Shown here piece after piece: positions 44,017 to 54,421 of a DNA stretch of 64,000 nt. How positions within the stretch are numbered: position 1 is the stretch's first letter; each line of letters begins with the position of its first letter. The notes under the pieces were generated by a model. It saw only the letters and a list, made by a program, of their open reading frames with translations, was not told the origin of the DNA and did not search any database. The position numbers and the translations under genes are program-made. Origin of the DNA: Metallococcus carri (GTDB lineage Bacteria; Actinomycetota; Actinomycetes; Actinomycetales; Dermatophilaceae); the NCBI RefSeq assembly GCF_011440275.1, contig NZ_JAAOIV010000005.1, positions 1-64,000 of the forward strand, read 5' to 3'.

Positions 44017-44745
44017 ATAGCGCAACCACAGCGCGTCGCCCTCCCGCTCGACGTGCTCCAGCCGCATCGCCGTCGCCGGTATGCCGTCCGCCAGCGGCTC
44101 ACCGTCGAAGGTCGCCGGAGTGCCCCGCCCACCGACCACCATCGGCGCGATCACGAGGTTGACCTCGTCGACCAGACCTGCCCGCAGCAGGGCGCCATTG
44201 AGCCCGCCACCACCCTCGCTGACGATGCACTGTGCACCGAGCCGGTCCGCCAACACGCCGGGCAGCTGGGTGAGGTCGACTCGCTCGTCGCCCGCTATCA
44301 GGTAGGGGACCGCTCTCCGGCGAAGGTCGGCGAGATATCCCAAAGGCGTTGTGCGACAAGCGATGACGATCAGCCGAGTGTCGTCGTCGCCGAAGAACTC
44401 CCAGGGCACCCGGCCGCGACCGTCGACCACCGCGAACCAGCGTCGCGGCGCCCGTCCGGGCAGATGGTCGGTGAGCAACTCCTCCCGCGGGCGGTCCACC
44501 GGCAGGTCGAGCGGGGGCGCGTCATCGGCCACGAAGCTGCCGCTGCCCTCGAGCAGCACCGTCGGCGCATAGGTCTGCTCGATCCACGCGGCCACACGCC
44601 GTTGCAGTGGCTCGACCTCATCACTCCAGCCCTGCCGCCACGCCTCGTGGATCTCCGGCTGCAGAAGCCGGGTGGCTCGGTTGAGCGCAATGCGACCGTC
44701 GAGCGAGGGGGTGAGGGAGACGATCAGGCGCGGGCGGGTCGGCAT
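44005..44745 (-). CDS. RibD C-terminal/dihydrofolate reductase-like pyrimidine reductase family protein
   Basis: A 246-aa protein with LIVSLTPSLDGRIAL at the N-terminus, EGGGGLNGALLRAGLVDEVNLVIAPMVVGG and a final WLRYL, the signature of the RibD_C/DHFR-like fold that reduces riboflavin-pathway pyrimidines with NADPH. No deaminase domain or other rib genes are nearby, so its substrate may differ. ATG at 44745 with TACCGT (44753-44758, minus strand) 7 nt upstream; the frame continuing to 44997 only reflects array C. Divergent from ilvB. Confidence 0.83.
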   Translation of the reverse strand: MPTRPRLIVSLTPSLDGRIALNRATRLLQPEIHEAWRQGWSDEVEPLQRRVAAWIEQTYAPTVLLEGSGSFVADDAPPLDLPVDRPREELLTDHLPGRAPRRWFAVVDGRGRVPWEFFGDDDTRLIVIACRTTPLGYLADLRRRAVPYLIAGDERVDLTQLPGVLADRLGAQCIVSEGGGGLNGALLRAGLVDEVNLVIAPMVVGGRGTPATFDGEPLADGIPATAMRLEHVEREGDALWLRYLRK

Positions 44746-44787
44746 ACGGGTGACGGTAGGGGCGAGCACCGACAAGGCCGCCGGCAG

Positions 44788-44883
44788 TGACGTCTCGCGG
44801 AGAACTGGTGACGTCTCGCGGAGAACTGGTGACGTTTCGCGAGGAATTACTGACGTTTCGCGAGGATCTAGTGACGTTTCGCG
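44788..44883. repeat. 21-bp phased repeat array C (5 copies)
   Basis: In reverse orientation to arrays A and B, TGACGTYTCGCG starts at 44788, 44809, 44830, 44851 and 44872, exactly 21 bp apart. Spacers are GAGAACTGG twice, then AGGAATTAC and AGGATCTAG. It lies between the RibD-like gene and the ilvB operator, ending 32 bp before the latter. Part of a 373-bp gap that otherwise holds only the ilvB control region. Confidence 0.95.
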
Positions 44884-44914
44884 GAGGTGTGAGGGAGAGC
44901 ACACGCCCAGATGG

Positions 44915-44965
44915 TGAGATGCGCGTCTCACATTGTTGACGCATCGCGAGCCCGGGAGCGAGACT
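44915..44965 (+). promoter_or_regulatory. ilvB operator palindrome and promoter
   Basis: TGAGATGCGCGTCTCA (44915-44930) is a palindrome with one mismatched pair. It is followed by -35 TTGACG (44936-44941), an 18-bp spacer and -10-like GAGACT (44960-44965) that ends 6 nt before the GTG of the leader peptide. The palindrome closely matches the site at 50771-50786 upstream of leuB. Confidence 0.68.
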
Positions 44966-44971
44966 CGTCGC

Positions 44972-45010
44972 GTGGCACGGATTCTCGTACTTCCCAAGCG
45001 CGCTCGCTGA
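44972..45010 (+). CDS. ilvB leader peptide (attenuator peptide)
   Basis: A 12-codon ORF, GTG-initiated, reading MARILVLPKRAR, with consecutive Ile-Leu-Val-Leu codons (44981-44992), the end products of the downstream pathway. The start lies 6 nt after a -10-like hexamer, so translation would begin at the transcript 5' end. Its TGA is inside a strong hairpin that abuts a terminator. This is the classical arrangement for BCAA attenuation, known upstream of ilvB in other actinobacteria. Confidence 0.75.
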   Translation: MARILVLPKRAR

Positions 45011-45069
45011 TCCCTCGATCAGCCGGCGCGCAAACCCTCACTGCCCCCGATGGGCCGGAGGGTTTTTTT
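44998..45069 (+). terminator. ilvB leader hairpin and attenuator terminator
   Basis: Hairpin 1 (44998-45031) pairs GCGCGC and GCTGATC with GATCAGC and GCGCGC around a 4-nt loop and contains the leader stop codon. Directly adjacent, AAACCCTC (45032-45039) pairs with GAGGGTTT (45058-45065), with an inner CCC/GGG pairing, and is followed by a run of seven T (45063-45069). No antiterminator pairing is obvious by eye. Confidence 0.8.
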
Positions 45070-45118
45070 GTGTCCGAGACCAGCCCACCCACTGCCAGCA
45101 GATAACGAGGTGATCCCG

Positions 45119-46966
45119 GTGACCCAGGCCAAGGCCGTTCCCACACCGAGCGACCTCGCTGCGCGCGCCCCTCAGGCGTCGCAGCCGGTCCAGATCGAGG
45201 ACGTCAGCGGCGCGCAGTCGCTCGTCCTGTCGCTCGAGTCGGTCGGCGTCGACACGGTCTTCGGCATCCCGGGCGGCGCGATCCTGCCGGCCTACGACCC
45301 GCTGCTCGACTCGGTCAAGGTGCGCCACGTGCTGGTCCGCCACGAGCAGGGCGCCGGGCACGCGGCGCAGGGTTACGCGTCGGCCACCGGCAAGGTCGGG
45401 GTCTGTATGGCGACCTCCGGGCCGGGTGCCACCAACCTCGTCACGCCCATCGCCGACGCCTACATGGACTCGGTCCCGCTGGTCGCGATCACCGGTCAGG
45501 TCAGCTCGCGCACCATCGGCACCGACGCCTTCCAGGAGGCGGACATCCGCGGCATCACGATGCCGATCACCAAGCACAACTATCTGGTGACCGACCCGGC
45601 GGAGATCCCGCGGGCGATCGCCGAGGCCTTCCACGTCGCCGCCACCGGCCGTCCCGGTCCGGTGCTGGTCGACATCACCAAGGACGCGCTGACGGCCACC
45701 ACCACCTTCCGGTGGCCGCCGGAGATCGACCTGCCGGGCTATCACCCGGTGACGCGCCCGCACCACAAGCAGATTCGCGCCGCCGCCGACCTGATCCGGT
45801 CGGCCGAACGCCCCGTGTTCTATGTCGGCGGTGGCGTGATCCGCGCCGGTGCCAGCGACCGGCTGCGCCGGCTGGTCGAGCAGACCCAGATCCCGCTGGT
45901 GACCACGCTGATGGCGCGCGGCGCGGTGCCGGACAGCCACGACCTCCATCTCGGTATGCCGGGCATGCACGGCTCGGTCTCGGCCGTCACCGCCCTGCAG
46001 AAGGCCGACCTGCTGATCACGCTCGGCGCACGCTTCGATGACCGGGTGACCGGTGAGCTGTCGTCCTTCGCTCCTGAGGCCAAGGTGATCCACGCCGACA
46101 TCGACCCGGCCGAGATCTCCAAGAACCGCGTCGCCGACGTGCCGATCGTCGGCGACTGCGGCGAGGTCATCGAAGACCTCATCGCCGAACTTGGCGAGGA
46201 CTTCGACACCAGCCGGTATGACGAATGGCGTGCGCGCACCCAGCGTTGGGTCCGCGAGTTCCCGCTCGGGTACACCCCGGATGAGGAGGCGGAAGCGATC
46301 GCCCCGCAATACGTCATCGAGCGGATCGGCGCGCTGACCGGACCCGAGGGCACCTATGTCGCCGGTGTGGGTCAGCACCAGATGTGGGCCGCCCAGTTCG
46401 TTCAGTACGAGCGGCCCAACGCCTGGCTCAACTCCGGCGGCCTCGGCACGATGGGCTATTCGGTGCCGGCGGCCATGGGCGCCAAGGCGGCCGAGCCCGA
46501 GCGCACCGTGTGGGCGATCGATGGCGACGGCTGCTTCCAGATGACCAACCAGGAGCTGGCGACCTGCGTCATCAACAAGATCCCGATCAAGGTCGCGATC
46601 ATCAACAACTCCAGCCTTGGCATGGTCCGCCAGTGGCAGACGCTGTTCTACAACGAGCGCTACTCCAACACCGACCTGCACACCGCGGTCGGTTCGCGGG
46701 TGCCGGACTTCGTCAAGCTGGCCGACGCCTACGGCTGCGTCGGATTGCGTTGCGACAAGCCCGAAGATGTCGACGCGACGATCCGAAAAGCGTTGGAGAT
46801 CAACGATGTTCCCGTCGTCATCGACTTCGTCGTCGAGCGCGACGCGATGGTTTGGCCGATGGTGCCGGCCGGCGTCAGCAACGACATGGTCACCATGGCC
46901 CGTGCGATGACGCCGGTGTGGGACCGCGACGACGACGGTGACGACGTTCCTCGGGAGGAGAGCTGA
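45119..46966 (+). CDS. ilvB: Acetolactate synthase large subunit
   Basis: A 615-aa TPP enzyme catalysing the first common step of BCAA synthesis. The catalytic Glu lies in [15 protein letters not shown], the TPP motif is [14 protein letters not shown]...[11 protein letters not shown], and [14 protein letters not shown] and SGPGATNL are typical. About 35 N-terminal residues precede the conserved region. The GTG at 45119 has GAGG 8 nt upstream and lies 50 bp after the attenuator; a GTG at 45110 is an alternative. It forms an operon with ilvN (TGATG overlap) and ilvC. Confidence 0.96.
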   Translation: MTQAKAVPTPSDLAARAPQASQPVQIEDVSGAQSLVLSLESVGVDTVFGIPGGAILPAYDPLLDSVKVRHVLVRHEQGAGHAAQGYASATGKVGVCMATSGPGATNLVTPIADAYMDSVPLVAITGQVSSRTIGTDAFQEADIRGITMPITKHNYLVTDPAEIPRAIAEAFHVAATGRPGPVLVDITKDALTATTTFRWPPEIDLPGYHPVTRPHHKQIRAAADLIRSAERPVFYVGGGVIRAGASDRLRRLVEQTQIPLVTTLMARGAVPDSHDLHLGMPGMHGSVSAVTALQKADLLITLGARFDDRVTGELSSFAPEAKVIHADIDPAEISKNRVADVPIVGDCGEVIEDLIAELGEDFDTSRYDEWRARTQRWVREFPLGYTPDEEAEAIAPQYVIERIGALTGPEGTYVAGVGQHQMWAAQFVQYERPNAWLNSGGLGTMGYSVPAAMGAKAAEPERTVWAIDGDGCFQMTNQELATCVINKIPIKVAIINNSSLGMVRQWQTLFYNERYSNTDLHTAVGSRVPDFVKLADAYGCVGLRCDKPEDVDATIRKALEINDVPVVIDFVVERDAMVWPMVPAGVSNDMVTMARAMTPVWDRDDDGDDVPREES

Positions 46967-47478
46967 TGGCCCGGCATACCTTGTCCGTCCTCGTGGAGAA
47001 CAAGCCCGGTGTGCTCGCGCGCATCGCCGGCCTGATCTCCCGCCGCGGCTTCAATATCGACTCGCTCGCGGTCGGCCCGACCGAGCACGAGGAGATCTCC
47101 CGGATGACGGTCGTCGTCGACGTCGACGAGATCGCACTCGAGCAGGTCACCAAGCAGCTCAACAAACTCATCGAGGTGCTCAAGGTGGTCGAGCTCGACC
47201 GGGACGCCTCGGTGCAGCGCGAGCTGGTGCTCATCAAGGTGCGCAGCGACGCTTCCACCCGCAGTGAGATCCTCGACCTGACCACGATGTTCCGCTGCAA
47301 TGTCGTGGACGTCGCGGTCGACTCGGTCGTCCTGGAGGCGACCGGCACCCCCGAGAAGCTCTCCGCGCTGCTCGAGGTGCTGCAGCCCTACGGCGTGCGC
47401 GAACTCGTGCAGTCCGGCATGGTGGGCATCGGCCGCGGTGGTCGCTCCATCACCGACCGAGCGCGCCGGTCGGCGTGA
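46966..47478 (+). CDS. ilvN: Acetolactate synthase small (regulatory) subunit
   Basis: A 170-aa regulatory subunit with an N-terminal ACT domain (HTLSVLVENKPGVLARIAGLISRRGFNI) that binds valine for feedback inhibition, and a C-terminal domain (FRCNVVDVAVDSVVLEATGTPEKLSALLEVL). One base overlaps the ilvB stop. Confidence 0.96.
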   Translation: MARHTLSVLVENKPGVLARIAGLISRRGFNIDSLAVGPTEHEEISRMTVVVDVDEIALEQVTKQLNKLIEVLKVVELDRDASVQRELVLIKVRSDASTRSEILDLTTMFRCNVVDVAVDSVVLEATGTPEKLSALLEVLQPYGVRELVQSGMVGIGRGGRSITDRARRSA

Positions 47479-47517
47479 CGACGGCATACCAAAACGTTTG
47501 AACCGCAACGAAATTGA

Positions 47518-48567
<1,050 letters not shown>

Positions 48568-48577
48568 GCCACCTCCC

Positions 48578-48770
48578 GTTGGTTGAGCGCATCGAAACAG
48601 CACCGCTGGTTGAGCAAGCGGGGGAGCGAAGCGGAGGAGCGCGTCGAAACCCGGTGCGCCGCAGGTGGTTTCGACTCGGCCCTCCTTCGTCGGGCCTCGC
48701 TCAACCAGCGGGGGAGGGCCTCGCCCTTCGACTCGCTGCGCTCGCTCAGGACGGCGCTCAACCAGCGGGA
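48578..48770. repeat. GGTTGAGC/GTCGAAAC repeat cluster with inverted copies
   Basis: A short forward copy (48578-48598), a full forward copy (48606-48651) and two copies in the opposite orientation (about 48666-48708 and 48717-48766) lie between ilvC and the convergent acyltransferase gene. The facing full copies could form a stem of roughly 40 bp and may end both transcripts. The stop codon of the acyltransferase gene lies in the last copy. No gene is supported here. Confidence 0.8.
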
Positions 48771-50707
48771 GACCGGAGCCAGGGGCGTAGCTGCGGCATC
48801 GCCCAGGTCCAGAAGTACTCGACCCCCGTGTTGGTCAGGTGCACGCCGTCCTGGCGCACCTTTTGCCCGTTCATCGTGTCGGTGTACTTGCCGCTCGGAC
48901 AGATCCAGGACGCGTAGTCCAGGATCCGCACGCGGTCGGGGTGCTTGGCGGCGAACCCGGCGAGGATCTTGTTGAGCGCCGCAGCGCGGCCCGGGTCATT
49001 GCGGTTGGGCGCAATGTCCTGCCCCTCGACCACGAAGCTCGGCTGCTTGTAGCACGGCACATTCGGGATGACGACCTTCGCGTCCGGGCCGAGTGCCTTC
49101 AGCCCCTGCTCGAGCCGCCCGGTGAAATAGCTGGCGTATGCCGGGGACTGCTCCTTGAGCACCTTCCCGTCGACGTAATGGTCGAAGACATCCCACGGGC
49201 CGAGCATCCATAGCACGACCTGGGGCTTTTGACTCTGCACGCCCTGTTGCCAGGTCTGGAACAGATCGTTGCAGTCGGGATTGCTCCCGGCCTGGCGCAC
49301 GCCGTTGACCACCAGCCATTGCTCCGCGGTGCCGCAGCCGATCTTGATCTTGCCGAGCACGCCGACGTCCGGGAACCTGCTCTGCGGGAAGGCATAACCG
49401 AGGGCGAAGCCAACCGAGTCGCCGACCACGAGGATGCGCGCGGACTTGCCGGCGCTGCCGTTGCCGACGTCGAGCTGCGACCCCGCCTTGGCCGGCGGGA
49501 CATACGGTATGCCGGTCGTGGTGGCCACCACGGCAATGATCACCGCGAGGGGTGCGGCCAGCCCGATGAGCGCGCTGCGGGTCGAGCCGAGGCTGCGCCG
49601 CATCCGGCCCTCCCGGATCGGCCGTTCCAGCAGGTAATAGGACGCCGCCGCCGCGCCGAAGGTCGCCGCCATCCGCAGCGCGAACAGCACGATGCCCGGC
49701 AGGCCGGTGCGATCGGGGGACAGGAACACATAAACCGGCCAGTGCCACAGGTAGAGCCCATAAGAGATGGACCCGATCCACACCAGCGGCGGCAGGCTCA
49801 CCAGCCGCCCGACCGGGCCGCCGGGTGCGAGTTCGACCGAGGCGATCAGCACCGCGACGACCACGCAGAAGGCGAGGAAGCCACCTCGGTAGAGCGCGTT
49901 GGACGTGTCGGACACCAGGACGAAAGACGCGAGTATGCCGAGCAAGGCGAGCCCACCGGCATACCCGATGGCGGGACGATCGCGCAGGCGGCGGCGCACG
50001 AGCGGCAACAGCAGCGAGAGGGTGGAGCCGACGAGCAACTCCTGCGCGCGGGTGTCGGTGCCGTAGTAGGGGCGTGAGGGATCCGAGAGCGGGTCGAACA
50101 GCATTGCGCACCAGATCGCCGAGAGGATCGCGAGCCCGCCGAGCGCGACCGCGAGCCGCTTGCGGCGGCGGCCCAGCACCGCGATGAGCAGCACGAGCAG
50201 CAGCGGCAGGACGAGATAGAACTGCTCCTCGATCGCCAGCGACCACATGTGCCGGTAGGGCGAGGGGTCGCCGAACTGCGAGAAATACGACTGCCCCTGC
50301 AGGATGAATCGCCAGTTGGCGACATAGAGCACGGTGGCCAGGCCATCCCCGCGCAGGCTGGAGCGGGCCGCGTCGGTAAGCACGTGCGGTCCGACGAGGG
50401 TGATGAAGGCGACGACGAGGAAGAGCGCGGGCAGCAGCCGGCGGGCACGGCGCACGTAGAACCCGAAGAGGTCCATGTGCCCCCACTTCTGCTCCTCGTT
50501 GACCAGCAGGGTGGTGATCAGGTAGCCCGACAGCACGAAGAAGACGTCGACACCGAGGAATCCGCCCCGCGCCCAGGAGACGGGCAGGTGGTAGAGCATC
50601 ACCGACAGCACGGCGAACGACCGCAGGCCGTCGAGGGCAGGGCGGTGCGCGGCCGGGGCGAAGCGCGAGCGGGGAGAGGGCACGGGTGACCGGGATGTCG
50701 GGGACAA
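48758..50707 (-). CDS. Acyltransferase 3 family membrane protein fused to SGNH hydrolase domain
   Basis: A 649-aa protein. Residues about 20-400 are the integral membrane acyltransferase 3 domain (RPALDGLRSFAVLSVMLYH with the conserved His, FFVLSGYLI, MWSLAIEEQFYL, ISYGLYLWHWPVY), with about ten helices. Residues about 430-649 are an extracytoplasmic SGNH domain (VVGDSVGFALGY; C-terminal DGVHLTNTG). OafA-like enzymes of this layout O-acetylate envelope polysaccharides; the target is unknown. The start is uncertain: TTG at 50707 opens the frame, GTG at 50683 is an alternative. The TGA stop lies within a GGTTGAGC repeat. Confidence 0.88.
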   Translation of the reverse strand: MSPTSRSPVPSPRSRFAPAAHRPALDGLRSFAVLSVMLYHLPVSWARGGFLGVDVFFVLSGYLITTLLVNEEQKWGHMDLFGFYVRRARRLLPALFLVVAFITLVGPHVLTDAARSSLRGDGLATVLYVANWRFILQGQSYFSQFGDPSPYRHMWSLAIEEQFYLVLPLLLVLLIAVLGRRRKRLAVALGGLAILSAIWCAMLFDPLSDPSRPYYGTDTRAQELLVGSTLSLLLPLVRRRLRDRPAIGYAGGLALLGILASFVLVSDTSNALYRGGFLAFCVVVAVLIASVELAPGGPVGRLVSLPPLVWIGSISYGLYLWHWPVYVFLSPDRTGLPGIVLFALRMAATFGAAAASYYLLERPIREGRMRRSLGSTRSALIGLAAPLAVIIAVVATTTGIPYVPPAKAGSQLDVGNGSAGKSARILVVGDSVGFALGYAFPQSRFPDVGVLGKIKIGCGTAEQWLVVNGVRQAGSNPDCNDLFQTWQQGVQSQKPQVVLWMLGPWDVFDHYVDGKVLKEQSPAYASYFTGRLEQGLKALGPDAKVVIPNVPCYKQPSFVVEGQDIAPNRNDPGRAAALNKILAGFAAKHPDRVRILDYASWICPSGKYTDTMNGQKVRQDGVHLTNTGVEYFWTWAMPQLRPWLRSPAG

Positions 50708-50770
50708 CGGGCCCGGTCAGCATAGGTCGTGAATCGGCTCCGGGATGCGCGAACCGGGACGACCGATGGA

Positions 50771-50810
50771 TGAGACGCGAGTTTCACATGTCAAGACGCG
50801 CGTCTAACCT
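50771..50810 (+). promoter_or_regulatory. leuB promoter with two operator-like sites 21-23 bp apart
   Basis: Site 1 is TGAGACGCGAGTTTCA (50771-50786), matching the ilvB palindrome at 14 of 16 positions to the shared consensus; site 2 is the perfect palindrome AGACGCGCGTCT (50794-50805). The cores start 21 bp apart. Site 2 overlaps the -10-like TAACCT (50805-50810), which ends 6 nt before the leuB ATG; a weak -35 TTTCAC (50782-50787) lies in site 1. Confidence 0.65.
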
Positions 50811-50816
50811 GGCGCC

Positions 50817-51869
50817 ATGACCGAACAGGCAGCGGACACCATCAATCTCGCCGTCATCGGCGGTGACGGCATCGGACCCGAGGTCGTCGCCGAAGGGCTC
50901 AAGGTGCTCGATGCGGTCTCCGACGCCAAGGTCGAGCGCACCGAATACGACCTCGGCGCCCGCCGCTGGCATGCGACCGGTGAGACCCTGCCCGACTCGG
51001 TGCTGGAGGAGTTGCGCGGGCACGACGCGATCCTGCTCGGCGCGATCGGCGACCCGTCGGTGCCGAGCGGCGTGCTCGAGCGCCAGCTGCTGTTGCGCAT
51101 CCGGTTCGAGCTCGACCACCACGTCAACCTGCGCCCAGCCAAGCTGTTCCCGGGCGTCGCCTCACCGCTCGATGTCGCGCGGGTCGCCCCGGACGGCATC
51201 GACCTGGTCGTGGTGCGCGAAGGCACCGAGGGCCCCTACACCGGCAACGGCGGCGCGCTGCGGGTCGGCACGCCGAACGAACTCGCGACCGAGGTCAGCG
51301 TCAACACTCGCTTCGGCGCGGAGCGGGTCGTGCGCGATGCCTTCGCCCGCGCGCAGGCGCGCGAGCGCAAGAAGCTCACCCTGCTCCACAAGCACAATGT
51401 GCTGTCGTATGCCGGTCACCTCTGGCGCCGCACCGTCGAAGAGGTCGGCGCCGAGTTCCCTGACGTCAGCCACGACTACGCGCATATCGACGCGGCGATG
51501 ATCTATCTGGCGACCGACCCGGGCCGCTTCGACGTCATCGTGACCGACAACCTCTTCGGCGACATCGTCACCGACCTGGCCGCGGCGGTGACCGGGGGCA
51601 TCGGTCTGGCCGCCTCCGGCAATATCAACCCCGACCGTTCGGTGCCCTCGATGTTCGAGCCGGTGCACGGCTCGGCGCCCGATATCGCCGGGCAGGGCAA
51701 GGCCGACCCGACCGCCACGATCCTGTCGGTCGCGATGCTGCTGCAGCACCTCGGCCGCGACGAGGAATCGGCCCGGGTGGAAGCAGCGGTGGCCGCGGAT
51801 CTGGCCGAGCGTGGCTCGGCCGTCCGGTCCACCACGCAGATCGGGGACGCCATCGCGGCACGGGTATGA
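50817..51869 (+). CDS. leuB: 3-isopropylmalate dehydrogenase
   Basis: A 350-aa NAD-dependent decarboxylating dehydrogenase of leucine synthesis. [15 protein letters not shown] at the start, substrate-binding arginines in [31 protein letters not shown], metal-binding aspartates in [17 protein letters not shown] and the NAD motif [18 protein letters not shown]. Leaderless ATG at 50817. Confidence 0.96.
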   Translation: MTEQAADTINLAVIGGDGIGPEVVAEGLKVLDAVSDAKVERTEYDLGARRWHATGETLPDSVLEELRGHDAILLGAIGDPSVPSGVLERQLLLRIRFELDHHVNLRPAKLFPGVASPLDVARVAPDGIDLVVVREGTEGPYTGNGGALRVGTPNELATEVSVNTRFGAERVVRDAFARAQARERKKLTLLHKHNVLSYAGHLWRRTVEEVGAEFPDVSHDYAHIDAAMIYLATDPGRFDVIVTDNLFGDIVTDLAAAVTGGIGLAASGNINPDRSVPSMFEPVHGSAPDIAGQGKADPTATILSVAMLLQHLGRDEESARVEAAVAADLAERGSAVRSTTQIGDAIAARV

Positions 51870-51966
51870 CGGGGCGCGGGGCCCGGGCGTAGCCTGAGCC
51901 TCACCGCGACCTTGTTAGCTGCGCCACACCCTCGGCGCACGACATATCCCCGAGAGGAACGCCCCG

Positions 51967-53064
51967 ATGGCACTGCAGTTCACCGTCTCCGAACGCCCGG
52001 ACCGCCTCAGCACGGCCGACCGCGACGCGATCCTCGCCAACCCCGGCTTCGGCGTGCACTTCACCGATCACATGGTCCGCGCGACCTGGACCAAGGACGA
52101 GGGCTGGCACGACGGCCAGGTCACGGCATACGGGCCGTTGTCGATCTCGCCCGCCGCGGCGGTGCTGCACTACGCCCAGGAGATCTTCGAGGGGATGAAG
52201 GCCTACCGGCACGCGGACGGGTCGATCTGGACCTTCCGGCCGGAGGCAAACGCGCAGCGTTTCCAGCGCAGCGCGCGGCGGATGGCGCTGCCCGAGCTCG
52301 ACGAGGACTCGTTCATCGACTCCCTCAAGGCGCTCGTGCAGCTCGACAGCGCGTGGGTGCCCGAGGCGGCCGACGGCGCGGAGACCTCGCTCTACCTGCG
52401 GCCGTTCATGTTCGCCTCCGAGGCCTTCCTCGGCGTGCGGCCGGCCAACGAGGTCACCTATTGCGTGATCGCCTCGCCAGCGGGCTCGTATTTCTCCGGT
52501 GGGGTGAAGCCGGTGTCGCTGTGGGTCTCGACCGACTACGCGCGCGCCGGTGAGGGCGGCACGGGCGCGGCCAAGTGCGGCGGCAACTACGCCTCCTCGC
52601 TCGCCGGGCAGCTCGAGGGCATCGAGGCCGGCTGCGACCAGGCGGTCTTCCTCGACTCCTCGACGCACACCTACATCGAAGAGCTCGGCGGCATGAACCT
52701 GTTCCTCGTGTTCAAGGACGGCCGGATCGTCACCCCGGAGCTGACGGGCACGATCCTCGAGGGCGTCACCCGCAGCTCGATCCTGGAGCTCGCCAAGGAG
52801 CTGGGTCTGGAGCCGGAGGAGCGGCGCGTCCCGATCCAGGAATGGAAGGACGCGGCCGCCTCGGGTGAACTGGCGGAGGTCTTCGCCTGTGGCACCGCCG
52901 CGGTCATCACGCCGGTCGGCGAGCTGAAGTGGAACGGCGGCTCGTGCGACCACCGTCGCGACGGCCACCAGGATGCCGTGGCGCTGTCGATCCGGCAGAA
53001 GCTGCTCGACATCCAGTACGGCCGCGCCGAGGACTCGCGCGGCTGGCTCACCCGCCTCGCCTGA
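51967..53064 (+). CDS. ilvE: Branched-chain amino acid aminotransferase
   Basis: A 365-aa fold-type IV PLP enzyme performing the last step of Ile, Leu and Val synthesis. The PLP lysine is Lys203 in GTGAAKCGGNYASSL; SLYLRPFMFASEAFLGV, EELGGMNLFLV and the C-terminal GTAAVITPVG are typical. The ATG has GAGAGGAACG about 8-15 nt upstream. It is 98 bp behind leuB; TAGCCT near 51892 could be its own -10. Confidence 0.96.
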   Translation: MALQFTVSERPDRLSTADRDAILANPGFGVHFTDHMVRATWTKDEGWHDGQVTAYGPLSISPAAAVLHYAQEIFEGMKAYRHADGSIWTFRPEANAQRFQRSARRMALPELDEDSFIDSLKALVQLDSAWVPEAADGAETSLYLRPFMFASEAFLGVRPANEVTYCVIASPAGSYFSGGVKPVSLWVSTDYARAGEGGTGAAKCGGNYASSLAGQLEGIEAGCDQAVFLDSSTHTYIEELGGMNLFLVFKDGRIVTPELTGTILEGVTRSSILELAKELGLEPEERRVPIQEWKDAAASGELAEVFACGTAAVITPVGELKWNGGSCDHRRDGHQDAVALSIRQKLLDIQYGRAEDSRGWLTRLA

Positions 53065-53148
53065 AGCACCAATCGCTTCCGCCGAGCGGGCAGTCATCGC
53101 CGCTGAAATCCGTTGGCGTGCCTACGGCCTCGCGTGGTGCAATGCCGC

Positions 53149-54189
53149 ATGCTTCCCCTGTATGCCGTCCGCCCGGGTGACCGGGTCGCCGTCGTCTCGC
53201 CGTCGTGGTGCGCACCGCAGCACTTCCCGGCCGAGCATGAGGTCGCGCTCCGGCGGCTGCGCCACCTTTTCGACGTCGAGCCGGTGGAATACCCCACGAC
53301 CCGCCTCCAGGGCACTGCGCAGGAGCGAGCCCGCGACCTGATGGCGGCCTTCGGTGACCCGACGATCACGGCGGTGCTGGCGACGATCGGAGGCGAAGAC
53401 CAACTCACCGTCATACCTCATCTAGATCCGACGGTGGTGCGGGCCAATCCCAAGCCGTTCTTCGGCTACTCCGACAACACCAATCTGCTGAACTGGCTTG
53501 CGGCACAAGGGGTTCCGTCGGTGCACGGTAGCTCGACCCAGGTGCACTTGGCGCCCGGTCCGGCGGTCCATCCGGGCCACGAGGCGACCATGCGGGCCGC
53601 CCTCTTCGGAGGCGACGTGCGGCTGACTCCGCCCGCGCGGATCAGCGAGGGCACCCAGCGATGGGGCACGCCCGAATCGGTGCTCGCGGCGGACACCTAC
53701 CCGGCGTCCGAGTGGGTATGGCGTGGTGATCGCGCCGTCCGTGGTCGGGTGTGGGGTGGCAATCTCGAAGTGCTGCAATGGATTCTGGGTGTCGGCAGGT
53801 GGATCCCGGAGCCGGAGGAGTTGCGCGACGGGGTGCTGCTGCTCGAGACGTCCGAGGAGTGCCCGACCCCGGATGAGGTGCGCCGGATGCTGCGCGTGCT
53901 CGGGGAGCGCGGGCTGCTGGCGCCGGTCGCCGGTCTCATCTGGGCCCGCCCGAAGGTGGAGGAGGGCCCGATGGTGCCGTCGAATGTTGGGGCAGCCGCC
54001 GCGACCCGGACCGAGCATCGGGAGCAGGTGCTCGCGGCGCTCGACACTTACAACCCCGGCGCCGTGGCCGTGCTGGACGTCGACTGCGGCCACACCCTGC
54101 CGCAGTTGGTGCTGCCCTACGGCCAGGACGTCACGATCGACCCGGTCGCCGGCGCGCTCACGGCCCACTTCGATCGCGTGACGTCGTAG
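53149..54189 (+). CDS. S66 family serine peptidase (LD-carboxypeptidase/MccF-like)
   Basis: A 346-aa S66 peptidase with the full triad: Ser108 in FGYSDNTNLL, Glu207 in WGGNLEVLQ and His315 in DCGHTLPQLVLPYG. S66 enzymes include LD-carboxypeptidases that trim murein tetrapeptides and MccF-like enzymes that cleave microcin C-type aminoacyl sulfamates; length and the tryptophans in EWVWRG and GRVWGGN leave MccF-like function open. ATG at 53149, no ribosome binding site visible; TGCAAT lies just upstream. Confidence 0.87.
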   Translation: MLPLYAVRPGDRVAVVSPSWCAPQHFPAEHEVALRRLRHLFDVEPVEYPTTRLQGTAQERARDLMAAFGDPTITAVLATIGGEDQLTVIPHLDPTVVRANPKPFFGYSDNTNLLNWLAAQGVPSVHGSSTQVHLAPGPAVHPGHEATMRAALFGGDVRLTPPARISEGTQRWGTPESVLAADTYPASEWVWRGDRAVRGRVWGGNLEVLQWILGVGRWIPEPEELRDGVLLLETSEECPTPDEVRRMLRVLGERGLLAPVAGLIWARPKVEEGPMVPSNVGAAAATRTEHREQVLAALDTYNPGAVAVLDVDCGHTLPQLVLPYGQDVTIDPVAGALTAHFDRVTS

Positions 54190-54222
54190 CCGAGGAGGCG
54201 GATCCGCGTCGTCGGGAGCTGG

Positions 54223-54360
54223 TGACGTTTCGCGAAGCATGACTGACGTTTCGCGAGGTATTACTGACGCTTCGCGAGGTATTCGTGACGCTTCGCGAGG
54301 TATTCGTGACGCTTCGCGAGTCATTACTGACGCTTTGCGAGGTTCTACTGACGTTTCGGG
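54223..54360. repeat. 21-bp phased repeat array D (7 copies)
   Basis: TGACGYTTCGCG-type cores start at 54223, 54244, 54265, 54286, 54307, 54328 and 54349, exactly 21 bp apart. Core drift is limited (TGACGCTTCGCG, TGACGCTTTGCG, and TGACGTTTCGGG in the last copy). The commonest spacer AGGTATTAC is the complement of GTAATACCT in array B. With the cimA leader it accounts for the 424-bp gap 54190-54613. Confidence 0.96.
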
Positions 54361-54363
54361 GGG

Positions 54364-54414
54364 TGAGACGGATGGCCCACGTGCTGGACAGGTCCGCGCG
54401 GCCTCGGCCACACT
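54364..54414 (+). promoter_or_regulatory. cimA leader promoter
   Basis: A -35 TGGACA (54385-54390), an 18-bp spacer and a -10-like CACACT (54409-54414) that ends 7 nt before the ATG of the leader peptide. A TGAGACG half-site (54364-54370) resembling the ilvB/leuB operator directly follows array D. Confidence 0.6.
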
Positions 54415-54421
54415 GTCGCTC

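Noticed and set aside
44746-44997. N-terminal extension of the RibD-like protein containing RETS repeats
   Set aside because: It is a translation of array C and the ilvB control region; TACCGT with 7-nt spacing supports the start at 44745.
45006-45069. A T-box or BCAA riboswitch before ilvB
   Set aside because: No T-box sequence or specifier loop is seen, and the short Ile-Leu-Val-Leu reading frame gives a simpler attenuation model.
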